A stretch of DNA of 64,000 bases from Micromonospora endolithica (GCF_003626595.1 NZ_RBAK01000013.1:1-64000), one strand, 5' to 3'. Positions 1 through 9,503 are shown, counted from the stretch's first letter. Notes: generated by a model not told the origin, from the letters alone. A program made the numbers and translations.

Positions 1-586
1 GGGGCCCGGACCCCCTTGCGACCCTGCGGAGAACAGCAGGTCGGGGGTGCTACTCGATCGTCCGCATGGTGTAACCACCCGCGCCCGGCCGGCATTCCGC
101 CACCGGGGTGCCCCCGACCACACCCCCAAACCCGACAAACGCCCCACACCGCCCACTCGACGGCGCAGTTTCGGGGAAACGGTGGCCACCCGGCCGCCGA
201 TGGCCACTCTTTCCCCGGAACTGCGCAGTGGCCGCCATGCGACCCGTGCGGACGCATGCGACGGGCGACGCGCGACGCTGCGACGCGGGCGGCGCGGCGG
301 GATGCGACGCCAGGGGTGCGGGGGCAGTGCGGCGGGCGGCGCGACGCGAAGGGGTCACGGCTCGGCGGTGCGCGCGGAGGCGCGGGACGCGACAGGGGCG
401 GGCGCGGCGCGCGGCGCGGGGCGTGGGGCGGCGCTGGGCGTGGGCGGCGTGGGGCGGCGCGGTGGCGCGGCGTGGCGGGGCGGTCGTCTGCGGGGTGGCG
501 TTTGTGGCATGGGGTCGGCGGGAACGCGGCTTGTCCGGCAGTGCGGCGCGTGGTGCGCGCCGCTCGACGAACGGATGCGAAAGCCT
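1..586. other. low-complexity non-coding leader
   Basis: I see no convincing gene before the ybdK-like start. Positions 240-540 are almost pure G/C with strong G bias on the + strand and many short GCG/GGC repeats, so several overlapping open frames here are compositional artefacts. A large hairpin at 163-226 is listed separately. The first ~60 bases could hold the very end of an upstream gene, but nothing recognisable is encoded. Confidence 0.6.
163..226. repeat. long imperfect inverted repeat (REP-like)
   Basis: Two arms face each other around a 12-base loop (CCCGGCCGCCGA). The left arm reads GCGCAGTTTCGGGGAAA then CG then GTGGCCA. The right arm returns TGGCCAC, TC, then TTTCCCCGGAACTGCGC. 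About 26 bases pair, with a few mismatches. It lies outside genes and has no T-tract, so a dispersed REP-like palindrome is more likely than a simple terminator. Confidence 0.7.
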
Positions 587-1723
587 ATGACGCGCCGTCC
601 GACCGTGGCCTCCGCCGGGCCCGATCTGACCCTGCTCACGCTCGGTGTGGAGGAGGAGTACCTGCTGCTCGACCCGGTCACCGGGGAGAGCCTGCCGGTC
701 GGCGAGCGGGTCCGGCACGCCCTGTCCGGGTCGGCGTGGGACCAGAGCCGGCAGGAGTTCCGGCACAGCATGATCGAGATGGTCACCCCGGTGTCGTCCG
801 ACCTGGGTGAGTTGCGGGCGTACCTGGTGGGGCTGCGCCGTTCCGCCGCCGAGGCGGCGGAGGGCGCCGGCGCCCGGCTGGTGGCGGTGGGTGCGACGCC
901 GGTGCGGGAGCCGCACCGGACGGTGCCGGACGAACCGCGCTACCACGCGATGTCGCGCCGGTTCGGGCCGGTGGCGCACGATCCGGCGGTGTGCGGGTGT
1001 CACGTGCACGTCGGGGTGCCGGATCGGGAACTGGCCGTGCAGGTGTGCAACCACCTGCGCCCGTGGCTGCCGGTGGTGCAGGCGATCACCGCGAACTCGC
1101 CGCTGCACGACGGGCGGGACACCGGGCACGCGAGCTGGCGGTCGATGCAGTTGGGGCGCTGGCCGAGCATCGGGCCGACGCCGCACTTCGAGTCGGTGGC
1201 GGACTACGACGGCACGGTCGAGGACCTGATCGCCGCCGGGATCATGCTCGACGCGGCGATGGTCTACTGGTACGCCCGGCCGTCGGCGGCGTACCCGACG
1301 GTGGAGATCCGGGTCGGTGACGTCTGCCCGACGGTGGACGACGCGGTGCTGGTCGCCGGCCTGGTGCGGGCCCTGGTCGCGACGATGGTCGAGGAGGTAC
1401 GCGCCGGCGTACCGGCTCCTCGGATCCGGGACTGCCTGGTGTCCGCCGCGCACTGGCGGGCCGCCCACGACGGCCTGGACGGTGACCTGATCGATCTGCG
1501 GGCCGGTGGCGCGAGGCCGGCCTGGGACCTGGTCGACGAGTTGTTCGCCCGGGTCACGCCGGCCCTGGTGCGGCACGGCGACCTGGGGTACGTGGTGGGG
1601 CAGTTGTCCCGGGTCCGCGTGGAGGGCACCGGTGCCACCCGGCAGCGCCGGATCATGGCCGAGACGGCCGGTGACGTGCCCGCGGTCCTGGACCATCTCG
1701 CCGCGCAGACCCGCCGGGTGTGA
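587..1723 (+). CDS. ybdK: carboxylate-amine ligase, YbdK family (glutamate-cysteine ligase type 2)
   Basis: This is an ATP-dependent carboxylate-amine ligase of the GCS2/YbdK family, which joins glutamate to cysteine in vitro; its physiological role in actinomycetes, which use mycothiol, is uncertain. The protein opens with the family signature LGVEEEYLLLDP, followed by HVHVGVPD near mid-protein, TANSPLHDGRDTGHASWR, and RVGDVCPTVDDAVLV in the C-terminal half. The start at 587 gives 378 aa, the usual family length. An ATG at 575 is possible, and the frame stays open far upstream only because of low-complexity G/C sequence. It ends 4 bases before the convergent asnB. Confidence 0.88.
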   Translation: MTRRPTVASAGPDLTLLTLGVEEEYLLLDPVTGESLPVGERVRHALSGSAWDQSRQEFRHSMIEMVTPVSSDLGELRAYLVGLRRSAAEAAEGAGARLVAVGATPVREPHRTVPDEPRYHAMSRRFGPVAHDPAVCGCHVHVGVPDRELAVQVCNHLRPWLPVVQAITANSPLHDGRDTGHASWRSMQLGRWPSIGPTPHFESVADYDGTVEDLIAAGIMLDAAMVYWYARPSAAYPTVEIRVGDVCPTVDDAVLVAGLVRALVATMVEEVRAGVPAPRIRDCLVSAAHWRAAHDGLDGDLIDLRAGGARPAWDLVDELFARVTPALVRHGDLGYVVGQLSRVRVEGTGATRQRRIMAETAGDVPAVLDHLAAQTRRV

Positions 1724-1727
1724 CGGG

Positions 1728-3512
1728 TCAGCGGATGCCCTGCGACTGGAGCCAGAGTTCCAGCAGGCCGAGCTGCCACAGCTTGTTGCTGCCGGCCGCC
1801 GCCTGGGCCCGGTCCGGTTCGGCGAGCAGCTCCTCGACGTACCCGCTCCGGAACAGCGCGCGCTCCCGCGCGGCCGGCGCCCGCAGCGCCTCGACGACCA
1901 GCTCGCGGACCGGCCCGTCCACCCGGCGCAGCGCGGGCACCGGGAAGTAACCCTTCGGTCGGTCGATCACCTCGGCGGGCAGTACCTGCCGGGCGACCTC
2001 CTTGAGCACCCCCTTGCCGCCCTGGGCGACCTTGTGCTCCGGCGGGCAGGCCGCCGCGAGGGCGACCAGGTCCTGGTCGAGGAACGGGGTCCGCACCTCC
2101 AGCCCCCACGCCATGCTCATGCTGTCCACCCGCTTGACCGGGTCGTCCGGCAGCATCAGGTGGGTGTCCAGGCGCAGCACCGCGTCCAGCGCGGTGTCCG
2201 CGCCGGGCGCGGTCAGGTCCGCGACGACCAGGTCGCGGCTGGCGTCGTGCCCGAGGGCGTACGCGGGACCGACCACCCGGGTCAGCTCGGCGTGGTCCCG
2301 GTCGAAGAAGGCGTCCACGAACGCCTCGGCGGCGCCGTCCCGGTGCACGTCGACCATCGGCTGGTGGTAGCCGTACCCGGCGAACACCTCGTCGGCGCCC
2401 TGCCCGGACTGCGCCACCTTGACGTGCCGGGCGACCTGCTCGGAGAGCAGGTGGAAGGCGACCACGTCGTGACTGCCCATCGGTTCGGTCATCGCCTCGA
2501 CGGTGCGCCGGACCGCCGGCACCAGGTCGTCGTCGGAGAGCCGGATGCGGTGGTGGTCGGTGCCGTACGCGCGGGACACCAGGTCGGAGTAGTGGAACTC
2601 GTCGCCGGTCTCGCCGTCCCGGCTGTCGAAGCCGATGCTGAACGTCCGCAGGTGCTCCTGCCCGGCCTCGGCGAGCAGCGCGACGATCAGGCTGGAGTCG
2701 AGCCCGCCGGAGAGCAGCACGCCGACCGGCACGTCGGCGACCAGGCGTCGGCGTACGGCGGCGCGCAGCGCGTCACCGACCGCGGCCCGCCAGTCGCGGT
2801 CGTCCCAGCCGGTGTGCGCGGGGTCGCGGACGTAGTCCGGCCGCCAGTAGACGCGCTCCCGGCTGCGCCCGTCGGCCTCGACGACCCGCACGGTGGCCGG
2901 GGGCAGCTTGCGCACGCCGCGCAGGATGGTCCGCGGCGCCGGCACGATCGAGTGCCAGGACAGGTAGTGGTGCAGCGCCACCGGGTCCACCGTGGTGTCC
3001 ACGTCCCCGCCGCGCAGCAGCGCCGGCAGGGTGGAGGCGAACCGCAGCCGGCCCGGTGACTCGGCGAGGTAGAGCGGTTTGATGCCGAGCCGGTCGCGGG
3101 CCAGCACCAGCCGTCGCCGGTGGCGGTCCACCAGGCCGACGGAGAACATGCCGACCAGGTGGTCGACGAAGGTCTCACCCCACTGGGCGTACGCCACCAG
3201 GACCACCTCGGTGTCGCTGGTGGAGGCGAAGGTGTGCCCGGCGGCCCGCAGTTCCTCGCGCAGCTCGGGGTAGTTGTAGACGCAGCCGTTGAAGACCAGC
3301 GCGAGCCCCAGGTCGTCGCGGACCATCGGCTGGCGTCCGGCGTCGGACAGGTCGATGACGGTGAGCCGGCGGTGCCCGAGGGTCACCCAGCCGTCGCTCC
3401 ACAGCCCCTCGCCGTCCGGGCCCCGGGAGCGCATGGCCTCGGTCATCCGGGCCACCGCGTCGGCGTCGGGTGCCGTCGCGTCGAACCTCGCCTCGCCGCC
3501 GATTCCGCACAT
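1728..3512 (-). CDS. asnB: asparagine synthase, glutamine-hydrolysing
   Basis: The enzyme makes asparagine from aspartate, ATP and glutamine in the cytoplasm. The start MCGIGGEARFD leaves Cys2 as the catalytic N-terminal nucleophile of the glutaminase domain (about residues 1-210; RRLTVIDLSDAG and NGCVYNYPELR are visible). The synthetase domain follows, with the PP-loop motif LLSGGLDSSLIVALL and later SGQGADEVFAGYGYH. The length of 594 aa is normal for AsnB. It is convergent with ybdK. The 231 bases upstream (3513-3743) hold its promoter region but no gene. A role in secondary metabolism cannot be excluded, but the context looks like general metabolism. Confidence 0.93.
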   Translation of the reverse strand: MCGIGGEARFDATAPDADAVARMTEAMRSRGPDGEGLWSDGWVTLGHRRLTVIDLSDAGRQPMVRDDLGLALVFNGCVYNYPELREELRAAGHTFASTSDTEVVLVAYAQWGETFVDHLVGMFSVGLVDRHRRRLVLARDRLGIKPLYLAESPGRLRFASTLPALLRGGDVDTTVDPVALHHYLSWHSIVPAPRTILRGVRKLPPATVRVVEADGRSRERVYWRPDYVRDPAHTGWDDRDWRAAVGDALRAAVRRRLVADVPVGVLLSGGLDSSLIVALLAEAGQEHLRTFSIGFDSRDGETGDEFHYSDLVSRAYGTDHHRIRLSDDDLVPAVRRTVEAMTEPMGSHDVVAFHLLSEQVARHVKVAQSGQGADEVFAGYGYHQPMVDVHRDGAAEAFVDAFFDRDHAELTRVVGPAYALGHDASRDLVVADLTAPGADTALDAVLRLDTHLMLPDDPVKRVDSMSMAWGLEVRTPFLDQDLVALAAACPPEHKVAQGGKGVLKEVARQVLPAEVIDRPKGYFPVPALRRVDGPVRELVVEALRAPAARERALFRSGYVEELLAEPDRAQAAAGSNKLWQLGLLELWLQSQGIR

Positions 3513-3743
3513 CGTCAGCGCTCACCCGACCCGACGGACACCGGACCCATGCCTCAACTCCCGTGGGCTCGACCTCGCACGCCTGGACCCGGGTCGGGTC
3601 CGGTCCCGTCGGCAGGACGGGCGGCTCGGCTACCCGGCACCGGCCGGGACAAACCCCGCCGGTCGGCGGACGCGCCGTCGGGTCCGCGCCCGGCGACGCA
3701 CCCTCCGCGGCCGTCGCGACGCGCCGGGCCGGCGGGCGTGGGG

Positions 3744-4166
3744 TCAGCCGCGCAGCGTACGCAGGATGCGGGCGAGCTGGTCGCGGTCGGCGGGGTCGAG
3801 GTCGGCGAAGAAGCGGGCCGCCTCGGTGCGGCGGGCCGCCCGGATCGCGTCGGAGGTGCGGGTGCCCTCGGGGGTGAGCGCGACGAGGGTGGCGCGTCGG
3901 TCGGACGGGTCGGCCTGCCGGGTGACCAGTCCCCGGGCCTGAAGGTGGTCGACCACCTCGGTGGCCGAGCGGGGGGCGATCCGCAGCTCGTCGGCGAGGG
4001 CGCTCAGCCGCAGCGGGCCGCCCCGGGCCAGCACGCCGAGGGCCCGGGACTGGCTGGGCGTGACGTCCCAGGGGGCCAGGGCCGCCCGGGTGCGCTGACG
4101 CAGCCGGCGGGTCACCGCCCAGAACGCCTCCGCGAGACCCTCGTCACCGTCGTCCGCCTCGGTCAC
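3744..4166 (-). CDS. MarR family transcriptional regulator
   Basis: This 140-aa winged-helix regulator has the MarR core: LTPSQSRALGVLARGGPLRLSALADEL, then PRSATEVVDHLQARGLVTRQADPSDRRATLVALTPEG (quoted in two parts), the recognition helix and wing. The GTG at 4166 has no Shine-Dalgarno but follows TACGGT by six bases, which suggests a leaderless transcript. It is divergent from the ABC exporter at 4251, with the CCTCA/TGAGG repeats at 4198-4218 between them, so it probably represses that exporter and itself. The ligand is unknown. Confidence 0.88.
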   Translation of the reverse strand: MTEADDGDEGLAEAFWAVTRRLRQRTRAALAPWDVTPSQSRALGVLARGGPLRLSALADELRIAPRSATEVVDHLQARGLVTRQADPSDRRATLVALTPEGTRTSDAIRAARRTEAARFFADLDPADRDQLARILRTLRG

Positions 4167-4197
4167 CGGAATACCGTACCACCGGAAGCGGTTGTTC

Positions 4198-4218
4198 CCT
4201 CATGTTGAGGCAACCTCA
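4198..4218. promoter_or_regulatory. candidate MarR operator
   Basis: Alternating repeats CCTCA-tgt-TGAGG-caa-CCTCA form two overlapping inverted repeats in the 84-base gap between the divergent marR and ABC-exporter genes. The position just upstream of the exporter start fits repression by the MarR protein. Assignment is by position and symmetry only. Confidence 0.55.
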
Positions 4219-4250
4219 GCATTCGCCCTCCCGGTGAAGGGAAACCCCTC

Positions 4251-6044
4251 GTGGAAGACATCTCCTCCGGCCGCGACCGCGGCCGGCATACCGTCAGCCC
4301 GGCCGAGAAGGCGCAGGCCCGCCAGGTGTCCCTGCGCCGCGTCGGCGGCCTGTTCCGGGCCCACCGGGGCGCCCTCGGCGCCGTCACCGCCATCATCGTG
4401 GCGTCGTCGGTGCTGGCCATGGCCTCGCCCTTCCTGCTCCGCGCGGTCATCGACCGGGCGCTGCCCGAACGCGACCTGGACCTGCTGGTCCGCCTCGTCC
4501 TCGGCATGGTCGCCGTGGCGGCCGTGACCGCGGTCCTCGGCGTGGTGCAGACCTGGATCTCCACCCGGGTCGGGCAGCAGGTGATGCACCGGCTGCGGAC
4601 CGACCTCTTCGCGCACCTGCAACGGCAGTCGCTGGCCTTCTTCACCCGTACCCGGGCCGGTGAGGTGCAGTCCCGGATCACCAACGACATCGGCGGGATG
4701 CAGAGCGTGGTCACCTCCACCGCCACCGGCATCGCGTCCAACCTGACCACCGTGGTGGCCACCGCGGCGGCCATGGCCGCGCTGTCCTGGCGACTGTCCC
4801 TGGTCTCGCTGGTGGTGCTGCCGCCGGCGATCTGGCTGACCCGCCGGGTCGCCCGCCTCCGTCGGGAGATCACCAACCGGCGCCAGCGGGAGCTGGCCGA
4901 CCTCGCGGTCACCGTCGAGGAGGGCCTGTCGGTCAGCGGCGTGCGGCTGGCCAAGACCCTCGGCACCGGACCCGTCCTGACCGAACGCTTCACCGCCTCC
5001 TCGACCCGGCTGGTCGACCTGGAACTGCGCGCGGAGCTGGCCGGACGGTGGCGGATGGCCACGATGACCATCATCTTCGCCGCCATCCCGGCGGTCATCT
5101 ACCTCAGCGCCGGCCTGCCCGGCGCCGCCGGCACGCTCAGCATCGGCACCCTGGTCGCCTTCACCGCCCTGCAGGGCAACCTCTTCCGGCCGCTGATGGG
5201 CCTGCTGAACGTGGGCGTCTCGGTGACCGCCTCGCTGGCGCTGTTCGGCCGCGTCTTCGAATACCTGGACCTGCCGGTCGAGGTGGCCGACCCCGCCGAG
5301 CCGGTGTCCCTGGACCCGGACCGGGTGCGCGGTCACCTGCGCTTCACCGGCGTGACCTTCTCCTACCCGGGCAGCGACACCGCGACGGTCGTCGGGGTCG
5401 ACCTCGACGTGCCGGCGGGCAGCTCCCTGGCCCTGGTCGGCGAGACGGGATCCGGCAAGAGCACCCTCGCCGCGCTGGCCAGCCGGCTGCACGACCCGAC
5501 CGGCGGCCGGATCACCCTGGACGGCGTCGACCTGCGCGACCTGCGGCTGGCCGACCTCGCGCGGGTGGTCGGGGTGGTGAGCCAGGAGACCTATCTGCTG
5601 CACACCACGGTGCGGGAGAACCTGCGCTACGCCCGGCCGGACGCGACCGACGCCCAGATCGAGGACGCGGCCCGCGCCGCCCAGATCCACGACCTGATCG
5701 TCGGGCTGCCCGACGGGTACGACACGGTCGTCGGCTCCCGCGGCCACCGGTTCTCCGGCGGTGAGAAGCAGCGCCTGGCGATCGCCCGGACGCTGCTGCG
5801 GGATCCGCGCGTCCTGGTGCTGGACGAGGCGACGAGCGCGCTGGACACCGAGACCGAGCGGGCCGTGCAGCGGGCGTTCGACCGCCTCGCGCGGGGGCGC
5901 ACGGTCATCACCATCGCGCACCGGCTCTCCACCGTCCGCGACGCCGACCGGATCGCGGTGCTCGACCACGGGCGGGTCGTCGAGACCGGCACCCACGACG
6001 CGCTGCTGGAGCGGGCCGGCCGATACGCCCTGCTCGCCGGGTGA
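4251..6044 (+). CDS. ABC exporter, fused membrane and ATPase domains
   Basis: A 597-aa type IV (MsbA/LmrA-like) half-transporter that would act as a homodimer in the membrane to export lipid or drug-like compounds. Residues ~20-315 are the six-helix domain (for example GALGAVTAIIVASSVLAMAS). The nucleotide-binding domain follows with Walker A GETGSGKST, signature FSGGEKQRLAIA and Walker B VLVLDEATSALD, plus the H-loop in TIAHRLST. The GTG at 4251 is the first start in frame. It is divergent from, and probably controlled by, the MarR protein at 3744-4166. The substrate cannot be told from sequence. Confidence 0.92.
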   Translation: MEDISSGRDRGRHTVSPAEKAQARQVSLRRVGGLFRAHRGALGAVTAIIVASSVLAMASPFLLRAVIDRALPERDLDLLVRLVLGMVAVAAVTAVLGVVQTWISTRVGQQVMHRLRTDLFAHLQRQSLAFFTRTRAGEVQSRITNDIGGMQSVVTSTATGIASNLTTVVATAAAMAALSWRLSLVSLVVLPPAIWLTRRVARLRREITNRRQRELADLAVTVEEGLSVSGVRLAKTLGTGPVLTERFTASSTRLVDLELRAELAGRWRMATMTIIFAAIPAVIYLSAGLPGAAGTLSIGTLVAFTALQGNLFRPLMGLLNVGVSVTASLALFGRVFEYLDLPVEVADPAEPVSLDPDRVRGHLRFTGVTFSYPGSDTATVVGVDLDVPAGSSLALVGETGSGKSTLAALASRLHDPTGGRITLDGVDLRDLRLADLARVVGVVSQETYLLHTTVRENLRYARPDATDAQIEDAARAAQIHDLIVGLPDGYDTVVGSRGHRFSGGEKQRLAIARTLLRDPRVLVLDEATSALDTETERAVQRAFDRLARGRTVITIAHRLSTVRDADRIAVLDHGRVVETGTHDALLERAGRYALLAG

Positions 6045-6070
6045 GTCGCAGAACTGTCGCTAAACTCGTC

Positions 6071-6808
6071 TCACAATGAAGGCCCGGATGCGACGAGGTG
6101 CCGGTAGACGGTCGCCCGGGAGACGCCCAGGGTGGCCGCGATCTCGTCGACCGAGTGGGTGCCCGCCGCGTGCAGCCGGCGGGCGAGGCCGACCTGCTCC
6201 GCGCTCATCGCCCGGGGTCGCCCGGGCCGCCGCCGGGCCGCCGGTTCGGCCGGTGGCGCGTCGTCCGGCACGCCCCACAGCCGGCGTACGCCGTCGAGCA
6301 TGTCGGCGCGCAGCACGTCCTCGGGTACGTCGACCAGGAAGACCACCGGGTCGCTGACCATGGCGATCGACTGTACGGCGCGGACCCGCTCGCGGCGCCC
6401 GGCGTCCGGCCCGGCGACGATCTCGTTGGCCCGCATGGCGATGTGCATGAGCCGCTGGTACGTCGTGCCACGGGCGACCATCGCCAGGTCGTGGAAGAGC
6501 ATGCCGAGCGACTGGCGGTGCGCCAGCAGCGTGTCCACCCAGCCGGTGAGCATGGCCTCCCGGGCCCGCGTGGGCGGCAGCGCGGCGGTGGCCTCGATCA
6601 GCGACTCCAGGTCGGCCAGCAGCGGCTCGGTCAACGCGTTGAGCAGGTCCTCCTTGGCCGGGAAGTGGTAGAGGATCGCGGTCTTGGTCAGCCGCAGCCG
6701 CTCGGCGATCTGGCGCAGCGAGGTCCGTTGGTAGCCGTTGCTGCCGAACAGGTCCAGGGCGACCCGCAGGATCCTGCTCCGGGTGTCGTCGGGGGCCGTG
6801 CCGGTCAT
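6071..6808 (-). CDS. TetR regulator with an extra C-terminal Hin-type HTH
   Basis: The first ~60 residues are a TetR DNA-binding domain (RILRVALDLFGSNGYQRTSL, then RQIAERLRLTKTAILYHF). A helical ligand-binding region follows. The last ~54 residues (192-245) are a second DNA-binding motif of the resolvase/Hin kind: RRRPGRPRAMSAEQV, then SVDEIAATLGVSRATVYRHL. At 245 aa it is longer than most TetR proteins because of this tail. The ATG at 6808 is preceded by TACGCT and exactly seven bases, the leaderless pattern. It is divergent from the ABC genes at 6917 and probably represses them through the palindrome at 6861-6879. Confidence 0.9.
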   Translation of the reverse strand: MTGTAPDDTRSRILRVALDLFGSNGYQRTSLRQIAERLRLTKTAILYHFPAKEDLLNALTEPLLADLESLIEATAALPPTRAREAMLTGWVDTLLAHRQSLGMLFHDLAMVARGTTYQRLMHIAMRANEIVAGPDAGRRERVRAVQSIAMVSDPVVFLVDVPEDVLRADMLDGVRRLWGVPDDAPPAEPAARRRPGRPRAMSAEQVGLARRLHAAGTHSVDEIAATLGVSRATVYRHLVASGPSL

Positions 6809-6853
6809 GCCGTAGAGCGTAGCCGGTGCACTGACCGCCGGCAGGAAACGGTG

Positions 6854-6883
6854 TTGATTTTACTGACCTTCGGTCAGTAGCCT
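6854..6883 (+). promoter_or_regulatory. promoter with embedded TetR operator
   Basis: A -35 element TTGATT (6854-6859) and a -10 element TAGCCT (6878-6883) are 18 bases apart. Between and over them lies the perfect inverted repeat TACTGACC-TTC-GGTCAGTA (6861-6879). A repressor bound here would block RNA polymerase for the downstream ABC genes. The adjacent divergent TetR gene is the obvious candidate. Confidence 0.78.
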
Positions 6884-6916
6884 GGCGTCGTCGGCACCGT
6901 ACTGGCAGGAGGCTCC

Positions 6917-7846
6917 ATGCCCGTCATCTCCATCGCGCGCCTGGTGAAGTCCTTCGGCGCGTTCCGCGCCCTGGACGGGCTCGACCTGCGGGTCGAGGCG
7001 GGGGAGGTGCACGGCTTCCTCGGCCCCAACGGCGCCGGCAAGTCCACCACCATCCGGGTGCTGCTCGGCCTGCTGCGCCGCGACTCCGGCGAGGTGCGGG
7101 TGCTCGACGCCGACCCGTGGCGGGACGCGGTGGCGCTGCACCGGCGGCTCGCCTACGTGCCCGGTGACGTCAGCCTCTGGCCGAACCTGTCCGGCGGCGA
7201 GGCGATCGACCTGTTCGGCGCGCTGCGCGGCGGGCTGGACCGGCGCCGCCGTGACGAACTGCTGGAACGCTTCGCGCTGGACCCGACCAAGAAGTGCCGC
7301 GCCTACTCCAAGGGCAACCGGCAGAAGGTGGCCATCGTCGCGGCCCTGGCCACACCGGTGGAGTTGTACGTCCTCGACGAGCCCACCTCCGGCCTGGACC
7401 CGCTGATGGAGGCGGTCTTCCAGGACGAGGTGCGCCAGCTCGCCCACGACGGCGCCACCGTGCTGCTCTCCAGCCACGTGCTCGCCGAGGTGGAGGCGCT
7501 CTGCGACCGGGTGAGCATCATCCGCGACGGCCGCACCGTCGAGTCCGGCACCCTCACCGACCTGCGCCACCTCGCCCGGACCACGGTCACCGTGCAGACC
7601 ACCCGCCCGCTCACCGGGGTCGAGGCCCTGCCCGGCGTGCACGAGGTCCGGGCGGTCGACGGGCGTACCCGGCTGGAGGTGGAGCCGGCCCACCTGGACA
7701 CGTTGCTCACCCACCTCGTCGGGTTCGGGGTGACCGCCCTGACCAGCGCCCCACCCACGCTGGAGGAGCTGTTCCTGCGGCACTACGGTGACGCGCCCGC
7801 CAACGGGCACCGGGCCGGGGCGAGCACCGGCGGGAGCGCCCGGTGA
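6917..7846 (+). CDS. ABC transporter ATP-binding protein
   Basis: A 309-aa ATPase subunit of an ABC-2-type exporter. Walker A is GPNGAGKST, Walker B is LYVLDEPTSGLDP, and the signature is the degenerate YSKGNRQKVAI seen in this drug/antibiotic exporter subfamily rather than LSGGQ. The C-terminal ~80 residues form the usual accessory region. The gene starts 34 bases after the -10 box of the TetR-controlled promoter and overlaps the permease gene by four bases, so the two are co-translated. It would energise export of an unknown toxic compound. Confidence 0.92.
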   Translation: MPVISIARLVKSFGAFRALDGLDLRVEAGEVHGFLGPNGAGKSTTIRVLLGLLRRDSGEVRVLDADPWRDAVALHRRLAYVPGDVSLWPNLSGGEAIDLFGALRGGLDRRRRDELLERFALDPTKKCRAYSKGNRQKVAIVAALATPVELYVLDEPTSGLDPLMEAVFQDEVRQLAHDGATVLLSSHVLAEVEALCDRVSIIRDGRTVESGTLTDLRHLARTTVTVQTTRPLTGVEALPGVHEVRAVDGRTRLEVEPAHLDTLLTHLVGFGVTALTSAPPTLEELFLRHYGDAPANGHRAGASTGGSAR

Positions 7847-9468
7847 ACGCCCTCGCCGGCACCGGCCGGCTGGCCCGCCTCGCCCTGCGCCGCGACCGGA
7901 TCCGGCTCGCCGTGTGGGTGCTCGGCACACCGCTGCTCGGGCTCGCGCTGGCCGGCAGCGTCACCGGCATCTACCCCGACGAGCAGAGCCGCCTCGGCTA
8001 CGCGCGTACCTCCGCCGGCAGTGCCGTCGCCCGCGCCTTCAACGGCCCGGTCGTCGGTCCCGACCTCGGCGCGGTGGTGGTCGCCGAGACGTACGTGACG
8101 CTCGCCCTGCTCGCCGCGTTGCTGAGCACGTTCGCGGTGGTCCGGCACACCCGGCAGAACGAGGAGACCGGGCGCGCGGAGCTGCTCGGCGCCGCCGTCG
8201 TCGGCCGGTACGCGCTGCTCGCCGCCGCGCTGCTGGTGGTGGCCGGCGCGAACGTGGCGACCGCCGCGCTGCTCGCCGCCGGCTTCGTCGCCTCCGGGCT
8301 GCCGGTCGCCGGCTCGATCGTCGCCGCCGCCGCGATCGGCGGGGTGGGGCTGGCGTTCACCGCCGTCGCCGCCGTCACCGCCCAGCTCTCCACCACCTCC
8401 CGGGGCGCCAACGCGCTGGCCGCCGCGACCGTCGGGGTCGCCTTCCTGCTGCGCGCCGTCGGCGACGTGCTCGGCCGGCAGAGCGACGACGGGCTTCGGG
8501 TGGAGAGCGCCTGGCCGTCCTGGCTGTCCCCGATCGGCTGGGGCAACCAGGTGCGGGCCTTCGGTGGGGAACGCTGGTGGGTGCTGGCGCTGCCGGTGGT
8601 GCTGCTGGCCGTCGGGGTGGCGCTGGCCGTCCTGCTCGCCGGGCGGCGCGACGTCGGCGCCGGCCTCTTCGCGGCCCGCCGTGGCCCGGCCCGGGCGCCG
8701 GCCGGGTTGCTCAGCCCGGTCGGCCTGGTGTGGCGGCTGAGCCGGGGCGCGCTGCTCGGCTGGGCGGTCGGCGTGGCGGTGCTCGGGTTCGCGATGGGCC
8801 TGGCCGCCGACGAGGTCAACGACATGGTCGGCGAGAACGCGGCGGCGGCGGAGGCGATCGCCCAGCTCGGCGGCGGGGCCGAACTGGTGGACAGCTTCCT
8901 CGCCGCGATGCTCGGGCTGTTCGCGCTGACCATCGGGGCGTACGTCGTGCAGGCCCTGCTGCGCGTGCGCGCCGACGAGACCGACGGCCTGCTGGAGGAG
9001 ATCCTGGCCACCGCCGTGCCCCGGCTCCGCTGGCTGACCACCCAGATCCTCGGCGCGGTCCTCGGTGCCGCGGCCCTGCTGCTGCTCGCCGGCGCCACCA
9101 TCGGCCTCGGCTACGGCGTGGTGGCCGGTGACCCGCTCGGCCGCACCGCCGACCTGGCCGGGGCGGCCCTGCTGCGGCTGCCCGCGCTGCTGGTGGTGGC
9201 CGGCGTGGTGACCGTGCTGGTCGGGCTGGTGCCCCGCGGGGCGGTGGCGGCGTCCTGGGCGGCGCTGATCGGGTTCCTGCTGCTCGGGCAGCTCGGCGCC
9301 GTCCTGGACCTGCCCCAGGTCGCGCTTGACCTCTCGCCGTACACCCATGTCCCGTCGGTCCCGGCGGTCGACCCGGCGGCGCTGCCCCTGGTGCTCCTGA
9401 CCGCCGTCGCCGCCCTGCTCCTCACCACCGGCCTGCTCGCCTTCCACCACCGCGACATCCCCAGCTGA
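7843..9468 (+). CDS. ABC transporter permease (antibiotic-exporter type)
   Basis: A 541-aa integral membrane protein with about twelve predicted helices in two homologous halves (for example GRYALLAAALLVVAGANVAT, GAVLGAAALLLLAGATIGLG). The size and duplicated layout fit the large permeases paired with single ATPases in actinomycete self-resistance exporters. The GTG start overlaps the end of the ATPase gene (GTGA). It forms one operon with 6917-7846 under the TetR operator. Confidence 0.88.
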   Translation: MNALAGTGRLARLALRRDRIRLAVWVLGTPLLGLALAGSVTGIYPDEQSRLGYARTSAGSAVARAFNGPVVGPDLGAVVVAETYVTLALLAALLSTFAVVRHTRQNEETGRAELLGAAVVGRYALLAAALLVVAGANVATAALLAAGFVASGLPVAGSIVAAAAIGGVGLAFTAVAAVTAQLSTTSRGANALAAATVGVAFLLRAVGDVLGRQSDDGLRVESAWPSWLSPIGWGNQVRAFGGERWWVLALPVVLLAVGVALAVLLAGRRDVGAGLFAARRGPARAPAGLLSPVGLVWRLSRGALLGWAVGVAVLGFAMGLAADEVNDMVGENAAAAEAIAQLGGGAELVDSFLAAMLGLFALTIGAYVVQALLRVRADETDGLLEEILATAVPRLRWLTTQILGAVLGAAALLLLAGATIGLGYGVVAGDPLGRTADLAGAALLRLPALLVVAGVVTVLVGLVPRGAVAASWAALIGFLLLGQLGAVLDLPQVALDLSPYTHVPSVPAVDPAALPLVLLTAVAALLLTTGLLAFHHRDIPS

Positions 9469-9503
9469 CGCCCCCCCCCGCGCCCCCGGCCCGGCGACAA
9501 CCC

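Noticed and set aside
4200..5996. 598-aa minus-strand frame over the ABC exporter
   Set aside because: Shadow frame rich in Gly, Gln and His; the plus-strand product has every ABC motif.
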